The position numbers and the translations under genes were made by a program. Below, piece after piece: positions 48,811 to 59,735 of a DNA stretch of 64,000 bases. The DNA comes from Sclerodactyla briareus (lineage: Eukaryota; Echinodermata; Holothuroidea; Dendrochirotida; Sclerodactylidae): positions 124,001 to 188,000 of the forward strand of contig JAODTK010005862.1 in NCBI GenBank assembly GCA_026419785.1. The letters run 5' to 3'. Under the pieces are notes generated by a model that worked only from the letters and a program-made list of their open reading frames with translations, did not search any database and was not told the origin of the DNA. Within the stretch, counting starts at the first letter, position 1. Every line of letters begins with the position of its first letter.

Positions 48811-51116
48811 ATGAGTTACTTTGACCTTCATAAAGAAATCCACACACAGTGGTACTGATGTCGGGTGTTTCCCCATGAATGAGTCCAGGGTTGAATTTAC
48901 CAGTGAATGACCTCTGGGGTGAGTACCTGATGACCTAACATCCTCGTTGTTCATCATTTACTATATGATTCTGTTGTTCATGTAAATGCATAAAATGTTG
49001 CTAATTTATGCAGAATAGCTTGTGATTGATTTCTGATCACCCCGGAATGCTGCGTTTGTCATTCAGTTCACTTGATGTATCGCCATCGTTTACAAGGTTA
49101 TGCATATCAGCCTAATGCCTCTAATTAGCATATACCCAGTGTGAATACACCATCTTATCAAATTTACCTAAACCTGAAGGGTATATGAGCAAGCGGACAG
49201 GCATACAGATGGGAAACATTGTGATTGCCTGAGGAGCGGTCGGGGGGGGGGGGGGTTGGTATTCGCATTTAGGATCCCCCAAATATCTACACCCGACAAA
49301 CTGCTCGGCTCCTGATTTGATTATAGCCTGAAGCTGTCTCGGTGACAAGACGGGAGCACGACCAATAAGACTGGTTCGGGAGAGATTGGAGAATGACATT
49401 CGGTCATTTATGTCATATGCACATGGCGGTGCCAGAGGGGTGCATTGGCCTTCGAATATATATGGGAGAGGTAGCCCATAAAGCGGTGTATATCAGAAGG
49501 GTTCTCTTACAATATGGTGTAGGACTGCTGCGTGTATCGAAACTATTTGCAGCGGTAATGAGTAAAAACTCCTCGGAAACATCTGAAAGCATGCATAGTG
49601 GTGGAACTTATATTTATCCTAAGATTTCGGTCACAAAACAAAGACCATGAGACATTTGGGCTCTCTGAACAGAAGTGCCGTATGAACAATTTAATGGACA
49701 TTGCAAATATTACGAACCACACAGGTTTGCAGTATCTTACCTACAAGCTGTTGAGTAGAGTATGTCGCGTGATTCATCATATAGTCTAAAACAAAGCGCA
49801 AGTCGAAACGTCTTGATAGCTGCGGACGGCAAATTCCTGTGACGAATACACTGCATGTTCTTCACCAATCCACATTTATTGTCTGTCCACATTTAATTGA
49901 CCTTTATGACATCTGTCATAACCATGGAATGGCTTGGAACATGTCTACCACATTGACCTAATGTTTGATATCAGTGCCCAGCACAAAGTACCCAACTGAA
50001 TAATTCTAGTCAGGTATATTAGCTTTATTAATGAAACAAAACGCAAAAGGTGGGGAAACAAACTCTTTCTGGCTCACCAGCAAACAATCTAGACAATAGG
50101 TTTTATTGTCCAACTAGGCTGGCAGACCTGGAAACTTCGGACAGATAAGGTAAACTGCTCTGCAGAGGATGGAGTAATGTAACAACCTCCCTCACAGTCA
50201 AGAAGAGCTCAATGGAAGTTGAAAATTGGGGTAATTAATTGGATTTAATTAAATCTAATCACACTATGCGAACATAAAGTAGCTCAGCCTAGCCAGTAGC
50301 AAGCTTCATCCACCCACCAAATTTCAACCTGATCGCATTGTACGGTTTAGAAGTTATGAATGAAACGTGACGAACAGACCGGGAAGAAAAACTAACGAAC
50401 TACCACATGAAACGAACGGAAACGAAACGAAACGAACGACGGAGAGACGATATGCTGATTGATTAAGCTGCTCTCCCGCAGCTAAAAACACAAACGTGGT
50501 TACCAGACATTCGTACCTACACCTGTCCATATATCCTAAAAATAGCACCTGCGCGGGGGTGTACAACCTTCAAATCGGGGCACAATTCCTGAAATAATAA
50601 TCCCGCTAAGTATTTGACTGTGCAACTTTCATACACCATGAAAGTATCTTCCTCAGTGCTTACAGCAGGTGGGGTGCATTCCCCAGCAGATGGGCTTACT
50701 TCACAGCTGAGTCGGCTGCGATGGCGCGTCGTAGCAGAGCTGCGAATAACGAACGTGGTCGGTAGTTACACCTGTTACTCGTGCTACACGTGTTTGCCTA
50801 TGGAGAAGAAAAGGAGACACGCCTCGCGTGGGTTCAGAACGGATAACCTGAGTTCCAAGCGTATTAACAGTTCGACCATGCACCTAAGCTCGGCTGATGT
50901 AATGAACACAATACTATATATCTCCGTTGAGCTGTTTCCTTATCGATTGCTGGGTATGAGTCCACTGTGTGCGTCACGGGGAAAAACTATAATCGAAATG
51001 GTCACGCCGCTCAAAAACTAATACCAGATTTGAAATCCGCCCCAGGATATAAAATTTTAAGGCATTGCAAAAAACGTTTTCAGTAAGGTACCAGATTGAA
51101 TGATCGTGTAAAACGA
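48811..51116. other. No gene recognised
   Basis: A 14-G run lies at 49,242-49,255. A GAAACGAACG-type minisatellite lies at about 50,406-50,443. A 135-codon frame (50,614-51,021, +) is unassigned. Fragments resembling family A (ATGCATAAAATG, TTATGCAGAATA) lie near 49.0 kb. Confidence 0.4.
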
Positions 51117-51275
51117 TACATGCCGTAGTCAAATTTGACTACGGCATGTAGTCAACTACTGTCAGTATTTACAAACTACACGCCGTAGTTTGACAACTTA
51201 GGGTTCGGTTCGGTGCATAGTTGACTATGGAGTAGACATAATTCGACTACTCTTTAGTCAAATTGACTACTGTTT
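51117..51275. repeat. Perfect 34-bp palindrome within a GTAGTC/GACTAC inverted-repeat cluster
   Basis: 51,117-51,150 is a perfect inverted repeat with no loop: 17-base left arm TACATGCCGTAGTCAAA and its exact complement. Within the next 125 bp come GTAGTCAACTAC, AAACTACACGCCGTAGTTT, GTTGACTATGG, GTAGACAT, TTCGACTAC and TAGTCAAATTGACTAC. All are variants of the same 6-base core in both orientations. It may be a short inverted-repeat transposon remnant or a protein-binding array. There is no coding sequence. Confidence 0.85.
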
Positions 51276-52347
51276 TCTTCGAGTGCAGGGTAGTGACCTT
51301 TTCAAAAGTTCTTCATCACACCCATGACAGTATCTCGTTAGCACATTTCATTATCTTCCGGAGAGTAAACAGGCGGCAACACCAGTTCAGCACATAATTA
51401 GACCCACTATGTTATAGAGAGACCGCGATGCCTAGCCAGAAACTTGCTTATAACGCCTTTCATTCTCTTCCAACGTATTTTCCATTTTTCATTTCATTTT
51501 CTCCTAGAATTTGTGAATCGGTGTAAACGTCGGAGTAAAAACATCACAAACAGTCACACTGCAGACATGCATTTAGCAGATTGCGACAAGGATAAAATTT
51601 CCATGATGCTATAAAAACTAATGGCTGCACATCCAAGTATCATGGCCGATTCACCCTCTGGTTTCGGTTATTCTCAGAGTAGAGACCCAAATTTCAGCCA
51701 GCACTGTACTGTAGAAATATGCGGAAAATGAACAAAAGTCCTTACGTGACAAGCGAATAAAACCAATACTCCTTCGCCACGTGACACATGGACAGTAATA
51801 GGAGAGCAGATGTGCGTTATATAATGTTAGGAGTCAATTTATGCTATAATTGACCTTTGAAACTTCAACTTATTATCTCATGCCAAAGAGCCGGTCAATA
51901 TAGTGAGTGCCATTATCCTATATTCCCTAATACTGATCGCCATAGCAATAGTTGTTGTAGTAACAGTTATGTGGGTGAGTAGTTTCCATTAAGGGACCCT
52001 TTTTTGGGTACCCATGGGTGCTAAGTGGTCCAGCCACGTGATGCCTACCAGTGTGTGCGGTGTATGTTTGTGTGTCCGTCAGGGATGGTGAAGTTCAGCT
52101 GCCCGATTCGCGATCGCCAACGAGATTCGCGATTGTCTTTGGACATATGGCGCGCCTCCCGGCAGACGTTCGTCATTGTATCCGGTGTGAACGTGATCCG
52201 GTGAGATGCAGACAACTGCCGGGACGCCTCCGTAGCTCATGGCTGCGTACAGGCTTTCAAGGGTACATAGATAGTTGGGGGAGGGAGGGGGGAGGAGGAG
52301 GATAAGCTGGCTGATCGCTAGTGGCAAATGGAGAGTAAATAAACCGG
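51276..52347. other. No gene recognised
   Basis: No assignable frame. It lies 3' of the minus-strand GIMAP-like gene and may include its 3' UTR. Confidence 0.4.
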
Positions 52348-53095
52348 TCACCAATGGTCCAATTTCCTCAACAAGCCGATTAGATGTGTTATGTGTGTTA
52401 GGTATGTTAGGTTTATTAGGTATGTTAGTTCATTAGGTATGTTAGTTACATCGGAGAGAAAGAAACATTGTTCTACCCCCGCCAATAACTTAACTTCTTC
52501 AATAACCGTGTTACATACCAACCAAAGGAAATCTTTGTTTTGTTCACGCATTTCCTTTATTTTCTCTTTATCTAATCTAAGCTCCTCTTCACCTAATCTA
52601 AGCTTCTGTTTTCGCTCCTTATAAACCTCCTCGCTCAGCTCCTCCGTCGTTATATCAGGGTGGCGTGCTAAAATTTTGTCAACGATGTCTTTCTCCTCGG
52701 GGTCCCATCCCTTTCTCAGATTTTCTTGTCGTTGCATCTCCTTCGGTTCTAGGACGTCATCGACAGTATGTGTGTATACACCCCTGTCCATTTTTTTCAC
52801 GCATTTATCAACCATGCTGAAAATAACATCCCGATGATGTTTCTTCTCATACGGGGAGCACTCGTAGTTCCGACGGCTACCACCTCCATGACCACATGTG
52901 TGAATTAGATGTTGAATACGTCCTCAGGCAGCAAGACCTGTGTGGCATGCTCCGACTGCTTTAGCCTTTCCAATTGTCATCCTCCCCGTATTTGCAATTG
53001 GGCGTCGAGCGTCGAGATCTGTTCTAAGGTCGTTTCCCACGGTGAATACGAGAGCAGTAATGAAGAAATCTCCACCAAATGGGCCCCCCCCCCCC
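52348..53095 (-). pseudogene. GIMAP/AIG1-type GTPase, second exon (G4 to C-terminus), best preserved copy
   Basis: Minus strand. After CTTTTGATTTCAAG and a 12-G run that includes the acceptor G, the sequence reads (F)GGDFFITALVFTVGNDL, the G4-region equivalent at about 53,028-53,055. Then come RTDLDARRPIANTGR, a shifted segment, and GGSRRNYECSPYEKKHHRDV. From 52,815 to 52,348 a clean 155-codon frame starts MVDKCVKKMDRGVYTHTVDD. It continues IVDKILARHPDITTEELSEE, then a charged, likely coiled-coil stretch (KERKQKLRLGEEELRLDKEK). It ends in a Leu/Ile/Thr-rich part encoded by a TTAGGTATG minisatellite. Best candidate for a functional C-terminal exon: only about two frame changes. Its G1/G3 exon is probably the island at 56.95-57.35 kb on the same strand, 3.85 kb upstream. 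Confidence 0.75.
52380..52450 (+). repeat. Imperfect TTAGGTATG minisatellite
   Basis: About seven 7-16 base variants of GT(A/T)TGTTAG(G/T). It lies inside the last codons of the minus-strand GIMAP-like frame, where it encodes alternating Leu/Thr/Ile/Tyr/Asn. Confidence 0.7.
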
Positions 53096-55384
53096 TTGAA
53101 ATCAAAAGAAGAATTGGCAGGGGGGAGCTAATTGTATGAAAGAAGAACGAAGGTTGAAACCGAATAAGGCGCGAAGTCTCCCTATACGCAACGATATTAA
53201 CAGTGGCGAGCGAAAGGTTATAGCACTGAACCAAACAAGAACGCAACAATGCGTAGTGATTCCTCGCCGTATTCTGCAATGAGAAATTCAAATGAACAGG
53301 GGACCGGGACCTGGGACTAGTCTCTTATGGGTATCCTACCATGAAAGAGTGTGTCGTACACTTAGCATCCAGTAGTGCCATGTTTACAAGTTATCAGACG
53401 TTGGCCCCCTCAGTGTCCTTGGACCCAAAACAAAAAAGATTATGCCTATCTGGATAAGACCATATCAGGTATGAACCCTGTTAACATTGCGTTCAAAGTT
53501 ATGGTGTTTAGGAGGGGCGTAACACTCACATTCACATGCCCGCGTTTTCACTAATTATTCTGGGTTGGGGTGTCCGCCAATTATTTTTTCTAGGTTTTAA
53601 AAAAGAAAGCATGAGGGCAATTGATCAATTATTCAGAAAGGTTACAAACATTTTTAAGCATTATTACATATACCGAAGTCACAGTCATCTCCAATCCCTA
53701 AACAATCCCTCAACGAAGAATCTGATGAGATGATTGCCTGAAACATGGGATTGCTTTTATGTGTTCTACGAATAAAGCAACTTAGGAAGTGTTAAACTTC
53801 CAAATTTTGGAGGTCAGGACTTCTACTCGAGAGGAAACCATCCACATGCAAATTTGCACGGGAGCACAATGTTTTCCCCATGTGAATGAGTCACACACTG
53901 AATTTCATTACTACTGTGATGTCAACGCCAAACCTTTGTATGTTCGCGTTAGAAAAAGGTCTTGAATTGTTTAGTGCAATTACTATACCTTGAATTATGC
54001 TTAGGCCCTAAGTTAGCCTAGTTTCAGCTAATGTCATGCCTGTGACGTCGTTAGGCATGAGGTAGCCATGACCCACCGGTCCTAGCCTAGCCTCTCAAAC
54101 TGAAAGTGTACAACTACAACAGGTACAAAGTGATATGGGAAGTGATCACTTCTCATGGAAATAGATCCCTAATCACATAGAACCTTATCGCCAATAGTCG
54201 AAGATGCGCTTCACAAGTGATTTTTCAGCTATTCAGTTTGTAATTATTAACAATAAATCAGTTGGGTCATTATTTATCATGGAACTGGAAATAATAAACA
54301 ATGATGTGCGATTGAATATTGAGGATTTTTTCGCCAAAAACATGGCATTACCTTTTAAAATAGCATAAGTTCACACTAAAAACTATATGCCTCACAGGCT
54401 GGGTAAAAGTGCATGTGGGAGAGACGTTTCCGTAAGGTTGATACTTTTTTAAATGTCTTTCCATATAATATTAGCTTCTCACTGCTAAAAACTCAACGCT
54501 TGAAATAACTCGAAAAATCTGAGGCACCTTGCCTGCCTGGACACTTTCGAGTTCACCCAACCCGATTCTTTGATTATAGAACATAATCGAGCTTGGAGTG
54601 AACTCGAAAGGTCCATGGCAGCAAGTTACTCAGATGTTCGGTATTCAATGCTTGGGTTTTACAGTGTTCCTTCCTTATTGGTGTTGTAAAGTGTCCTGCA
54701 AGACATCAGGTCAGTTTGGCCCAATGTTTCACAAAGTTGGAATTCATTGTACATGTGATGCTTGCATACCGTCCCAACTAATGTCCCAACTCGTGAGACA
54801 ATTATAATCTGTCCTTATTGAATTATCCCGCAATGTATTCGCGAGATGGTCTATGTGAAAGAATGGTCTGCATGAATCATGGACCCCCCCCATCCTCAAT
54901 AAGGTGTGAAGGTTAATCCCCATGAATGGAGGCGATTGCTATATTGGGTCAATTGTTTACCAACTTTATTATGAAGTCCTGTGTGTGGCATTGTGGCATA
55001 TACATGAAGACTATGAATCGAGGCTATTGTTGTAATGGGTAAGTATGCAGGATCTAAAGGAGGTTGTGGCGATTGCTGATTGGGGTTTGGTAAGCCAATG
55101 TGACCCATAGGTATAGCGCCCTAAACTCCTCGATTTAACTTTTCCCAATTAAATTTTGGTATAGTAGGGCTATACATTTAGTCCCTCTCTGAGTGTCCTA
55201 ATTCCGTGTCCCCTCCCACTTTTTCATATAGCCTATAAACTGGAACACGTGAGGTTAGAGATCTATAACTCTATTAAAAAAAGTAGCATCAAATTGTAGG
55301 CTAACATAAGTCATAATTCCCTACTATCCCAAGGGCGGGGATTGTGTTAGATATGAGTTGGGGGGGGGGGGGGGACGTACAAGA

Positions 55385-55655
55385 TGAATAATAACAAGCG
55401 GAGCGCCACTATCTACGCGGAGCGTACACGAAAACATTTCGTTTGACAGACCCCCTAGATTGCAGGAAACGGCAACTTCCCCGTGCCAGTAAGCAGCATA
55501 CCTAAAATTGATAAAAAATGTTTTATTTTGGGAAAAGGGTTCCAACAACTTCTCGCCTGGAATAGATTTTAAGGTTTTTGCATGGGGGCTGCTGTCATTG
55601 TGAACATCGAAAATACATGCAACTGAAGTTACGGTCAGGCAAGGAACGATGGAAA
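55385..55655 (+). repeat. Dispersed repeat family C, copy 2
   Basis: Shares with 63.77-64.0 kb, in order: TTTCGTTTGACAGACCCCCTA, GATTGCAGGAAACGGCA, AGCAGCAT, ATTGATAA, TTTTATTT, a GGTT-CCAA-AACTT-TCGCCT block, TTTGC-ATGGGG-GCTG and GAAGTT-CGGTCA. The two copies are easy to align over about 210 bp with small indels. Direct orientation, 8.4 kb apart. Confidence 0.85.
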
Positions 55656-55971
55656 TGGGCAATGGCAACAACCTCTACGCCAAAAGAAAAAAATGTGAGG
55701 TCTACTCGAGAAAAGAGGGCGGCACCCTGCTGTAGTGTCGGTGTTCATTCATGCTGATCTCCACTATCCATGTAACTTGATGTAAGATGTTCACTAGCAC
55801 TTACTGACTTACGGATCGTATAAGAGCGGTTCCGTGAACCAACTTGGTGCAAAACCTAAAGCCGCGATTCAGCACGCGGGCGGTGCGAGCGGGCAAGGGC
55901 GCGTTTAAACAATCATGCACATCTTTTTCCCCACTTTTATTATATATGCGCTATATTGAAAAACCGTTTGG

Positions 55972-56070
55972 TATTTATTATTATTTTATTATATTATTAT
56001 TATTAGTATTATATTAGTATTAGTATCATCATTTTTTATTACTTTTCATATTTTTATTATTTATCAATCA
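55972..56070 (+). repeat. ATT-rich low-complexity tract
   Basis: ATTATT/ATTAGT repeats with TTTTATT interruptions. Confidence 0.85.
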
Positions 56071-56440
56071 CCGAACGCATACTTAGTGTTAAAACAAAAA
56101 CCGGTTTTTTAAATGCGAAGAAACCAGTGTCAATTGTCAACGATAGCGCCTGAACTACTATTAAAACTTCACAATGGAAAGGTTTTGGAAGATAAATCAG
56201 CACAGGGTATACTTGGCACGTCAAGTAGTTTTAAACATGCAAAATGTGTTCAAAAGGTGTCGGCTGGTACAAATCGGGAAAAATGTGTAAAGTATAATTA
56301 CGAGTGTTGAATCAGTTATGAGTTGTTGTTTGGAACATGATTGAACAACAGTGTTCATACTCTGCAAATATCGGGCTTACAAGCCAGTAAGATTGCAGGG
56401 AAATCCCGGACAAACGGACCGAAAATACCGCGCGGGCACG

Positions 56441-56482
56441 CTGGGGGGGGGTGAGGGGGGGGGGGGGGGGAGAGGGGGGGGG
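56441..56482 (+). repeat. G-only tract with TGA/AGA breaks
   Basis: Four G runs (8-12 or more bases) separated by T, TGA and AGA. This layout is compatible with G-quadruplex formation. Confidence 0.9.
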
Positions 56483-56945
56483 TGTGAGGGTTACTAAAAT
56501 CACACATGAAGATGCGAGAAAAGGCCGGACAGCCTGCCCTGCATGTATTAGAGTACACAAATTAGATTGCAGATCGAGCCACAGTTATATACCTCTGGAG
56601 TCTTAGAATCATGCTGGCGGGAGTTTTTAAATTTTTTTTTAAGGCCGACGTACTGGAACATCCTGCAATTGAATTTAAATTCAATTGTATTTTGCTTGCA
56701 AATCTGTGCACGCTAGTTTTACAACCGTCGCTCCAACGAGTTAGAGAAGTAGATCGAGCGGAGCTGGTCCAATGCAGTATCGCATGAGTCTTCTGTCTAG
56801 AATGCACGGGAAACATTTCAACCATGGAGTATCGCATATGGACCCATGACCAGAGGCGCAACCCGTATTTCAGGTGGCCAAGCTGAATGTACCGTAAATA
56901 GGAGAGCGAGCAGATATGAAAACTCCGCAAAACCCATAGCTCCAC

Positions 56946-57345
56946 CTCGAAAATGCGGAGGACATCCGAGTCCTCTTCAGTGAAACGAGGTTACCAGATT
57001 GATGACATAGAGAATGCGTGGACACAATTTCCATAATAAAAATATCGAATAAACTCCTGCATGATTTTATCCATGGTAGTGCCTGTGTCCTGTAAGCCCC
57101 GGTGTGTCATACACATTAATTTCTCGCTCTTCCGGTGAAATCTCGGAGCTCGGATAACTGTCTGGGCTTGTGAACCAGAGCCTTCTTTGAAATTTCTCCG
57201 TCTAGCGCGTGTTTTTAAAGGGGGCGGTTTTAGCGCTCTTTTCCTCCTCCGGTTCTTCCGATAACAACGAGACGAAGTGGATCTTGGAGTGATTGTCTCC
57301 AGTTTTCTGTTTCTCAAAGGACATCTTTGCAATTTTTCCATAATT
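56946..57345 (-). pseudogene. GIMAP/AIG1-type GTPase, first core exon (G1-G3), frame-broken
   Basis: Minus strand. MSFEKQKTGDNHSKIH precedes the P-loop. In the adjoining frame at 57,277-57,236 it reads LRLVVIGRTGGGKE, an intact GxxGxGK with the next Ser/Thr changed. After a decayed stretch come SPEERE, VYDTPGL (DTPGL at 57,108-57,094), then DTGTTMDKIMQEF. A further segment reads CVHAFSM / LYVINLVTSF and FTEEDSDVLRIFE, the family's 'HA.lyVi.l..RFT.Ed..vl..f' strand. The exon ends ATTTTCGAG with GTGGAG directly after. The base-level match to 6.34-6.72 kb includes GAGAA(A)CAGAA upstream and CGTCTCGTTGTtATCGG at the P-loop. At least two frame changes are needed. The second exon is probably at 53.1-52.35 kb. 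Confidence 0.75.
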
Positions 57346-58745
57346 AAATAAGTATTTGAGTTCTTTCTCAGTGAAAAAAAAGGCCAATCACGTCTTCGCA
57401 GTTCCGGGTATGATCATCAGGCTCCTTGCTCTCTTCGAGCCTACAGCGGTTCCCAGCCCAAACATTGAGGGGTAGACGAGAGGCCTACGGACGTGCGGCG
57501 GGAAATACATCGTTATGGGAATGCTTGGGTAGGATTGGACGGTCAATGGCTTAGTCCAAATAATTTGGAAAGACAATGAACGGACGGTTATATTGACAGA
57601 TTGAATCAGTGACGGCTTGAGATGAGGCTCCTAATCAACATTTTCGATTCATGAATCACGCGACAAATTAATTTCGACGAATTGCGACAAGTTTTCCAAC
57701 CGAGACAACTCAGAGTTTCCCAAAAACCGTGTAGTATTCAGCTATTTCTTGTGATAAAAACACTACTACTGGGTAAGAACACGATGATTGTCGAAAAACA
57801 AACAAGGGATAGACATTTTACTATTGTCCCAGGAAGGGAAGACATGTAATCAAAGATATTGGAATACGTTGGATCAAGGCCTGTGTAACGAACGATACAA
57901 TCGCTTTTGAACAAATGATCTCCATTTGAAGTGGACTGAATATGGCATTAAAATGATGCTTACCTGTGCATTCACTTTATGGTTCGGATTAGGCGGTTCC
58001 CAGGTTTTCGCATACAAAGGGCAATGATATTGATAGGGGTCTCTTACAATTAACAAAGAAATGATGAATCCACTATCATTGGAGCGTTCCGTAGTCATTC
58101 CGTAGCTGCATGCATTCACATACCGGCATTCCCCCTCACGCCATGATCGTATTTGCACATTCCCAACGGAGCATGACTGTGAACCCTTGTGCTATTCCTA
58201 GATTGTTTTGGGACCCATGAATACAAATCTGCCAATTATGCAACAACCATTGACCCTTCTCTGGGTTATTTGCCAAAATCTGTAGAGACGATGACTCTCC
58301 AGATATTCTAATTCGCCCTGTATATGGAAGACGTCGATTTCTGTCATCGTTCAAAAAAAGAATAAAACAGCGATAATTTCCTCTTCACGTCAGTCCAACG
58401 TCAGGGTACTCGGGGGAGTGAAAATGGCGAGTGAGTCCGTGACCTGATATAATTCACCAGTGCGCTTTTTAGGGATTTTGGTGCCCACGACTTCTGTCAG
58501 TGGGAGACCTGTTCGCCCAGGACAGTGAGTATGAGTTTGAGATGAGGGAAAAATGAAAGGGCACGATAGTTTATCGAAATCATAATTTTTTGATATCTGC
58601 AGCACGAGGAACCAGTAATATGAATGGTTACGCCTTCGTTATCATGCGCATAGAGCAGCATAGGCCTGATCAAAGGTCCGTACTTGGTACAGAAGCTGAT
58701 CACAATACAAGTACGCCAATAAGATATTCGCCTGGTACACATATA
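57346..58745. other. No gene recognised
   Basis: Upstream of the minus-strand GIMAP-like gene. A pyrimidine run plus CACTGAG (minus strand, about 57,385-57,368) could be an acceptor for the exon at 57.3 kb. No leader exon or promoter is identified. Confidence 0.4.
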
Positions 58746-58828
58746 TAACATACATAAATAAATAAATACATACATACATACATACATAATACATTACATA
58801 CTACATACATAAATACATACATACGCCA
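58746..58828 (+). repeat. (ATAC)n microsatellite, left flank of an insertion-like block
   Basis: Imperfect CATA/AATA array ending just before GCCATCGAGG. A short matching CCTACATACATACAAAG lies at about 59,718-59,734, after the SINE-like and GC-rich block. Confidence 0.9.
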
Positions 58829-58834
58829 TCGAGG

Positions 58835-59165
58835 TGCAAAGTACCGAGTGGTACCGAGTAGTACCGATTGGTTGGACACAGTTGGTAAGAGCGTCGCCTT
58901 CCAACCGGGGACCGGGTTCGATTTCCGGGCGGGTCATACCAACGACTTCAAAAATGGTACATGTTGCCCTCGCTGGACGCTCAGCACAGGATTGGAGCAG
59001 GGACAACGAGGAGTAGGGCATTTGCAACGTGCCTTCTGCGTGTGATTACCCCCACCCCCACATTGAGGACATCAAGAAGAGTCATTGCCTTGTGGTGGGG
59101 ATTCGACTCTGACAATAGGCGAAGTATCCAATCTGATCTTGCTGGCCTCGAATAGGGAAACGATC
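58835..59165 (+). mobile_element. tRNA-derived SINE-like element
   Basis: The head has pol III promoter-like boxes. There is an A-box-like segment in GGTTGGACACAGTTGGTAAG, then GAGCGTCGCCTTCCAACCGG and B-box GGGTTCGATTTCC at 58,914-58,926. The anticodon arm does not pair as in a real tRNA. The body reads GGTCATACCAACGACTTCAA, AAATGGTACATGTTGCCCTC, then GCTGGACGCTCAGCACAGGA and TTGGAGCAGGGACAACGAG. As I remember it, this resembles a widespread invertebrate SINE core (...TTGGCGCTCAGCA....GGGACTGGTTGG...). It ends with GTGGTGGGGATTCGACTCTG and CCAATCTGAT. Autonomous LINE partner unknown. Confidence 0.6.
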
Positions 59166-59735
59166 CTCTGCTCGGCAGTAACGTAGTACAATAAAATAAA
59201 AAAGTACTTGTTTCGCTAAGCGTACCGGCAGCCCCAAGCGCGCCTGCGGCGCGCCCTGCAGCCCGTGCGCACCGCGGGGGGTAAGGACACCCGGTAGGTA
59301 GCGGGGCGTGACGGCCAGAGATCTTTGAGCGGCGATGTGGCAGGAACGGTATAGTGTCAGCAGCAGTGCCTGGGGCCCTATTTCAACACCGGTGTCGTCA
59401 CAGACACCAACTTTCACCCCACTTCTTTCTCGTGTAGGAAAGTGCTGCACGAGTGAAGCTGCTCTCGTCTGTCGGATGGGGACGTTGGATGGGCGAAAAG
59501 AGTAGGCGAGATCGCCGGTGTCCTTCCACACCAGAAACTGGAACCTCTACAATTTCCGACTAAGGACTTCCTTAGTCAGCTGAAGCACCTTCGAGTGGAA
59601 GATAATACGAGGCGTATAAGTAAAAGCCTCCGGCTAAGTTTCGATGTTCAACAATGAGGTTCCCCCCGGGGCGGGCATCTCCAAGTACGCGGTAAGGAAG
59701 GCGTAACCGTGCGTACCTACATACATACAAAGTAA
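59166..59735 (+). other. GC-rich block of unknown nature next to the SINE
   Basis: After AATAAAATAAAA the base composition rises sharply, with CGCGCCTGCGGCGCGCC at about 59,242-59,258 (nearly self-complementary) and CACCGCGGGGGG. A tight hairpin GACTAAGGA-CT-TCCTTAGTC sits at 59,558-59,577. CTTCGAGTGGAAGATAATACG and AAGCCTCCGGCTAA follow. The block ends at a second CATAC run. No frame is assignable. It may be part of a larger composite element with the SINE. Confidence 0.5.

Larger units (their letters stand above)
53096..56945. other. Putative intron of minus-strand GIMAP-like gene
   Basis: No coding motif seen. It contains a diverged half unit of the 43-kb tandem repeat (GACCCAAAACAAAAAAGATT, about 53.43 kb). 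It also has a lone family A end block (TTCACCCAACCCGATTC, about 54.55 kb), a 15-G run at 55,360-55,374, dispersed repeat C, an ATT-rich tract and a G-rich tract. On the minus strand the first bases (GTGGAG at 56,945-56,940) are a weak donor. Confidence 0.45.

Noticed and set aside
58855..58935. tRNA gene (B-box GGGTTCGATTTCC with A-box-like head)
   Set aside because: The anticodon arm and acceptor stem do not pair. The following SINE-like core makes a tRNA-derived repeat more likely.
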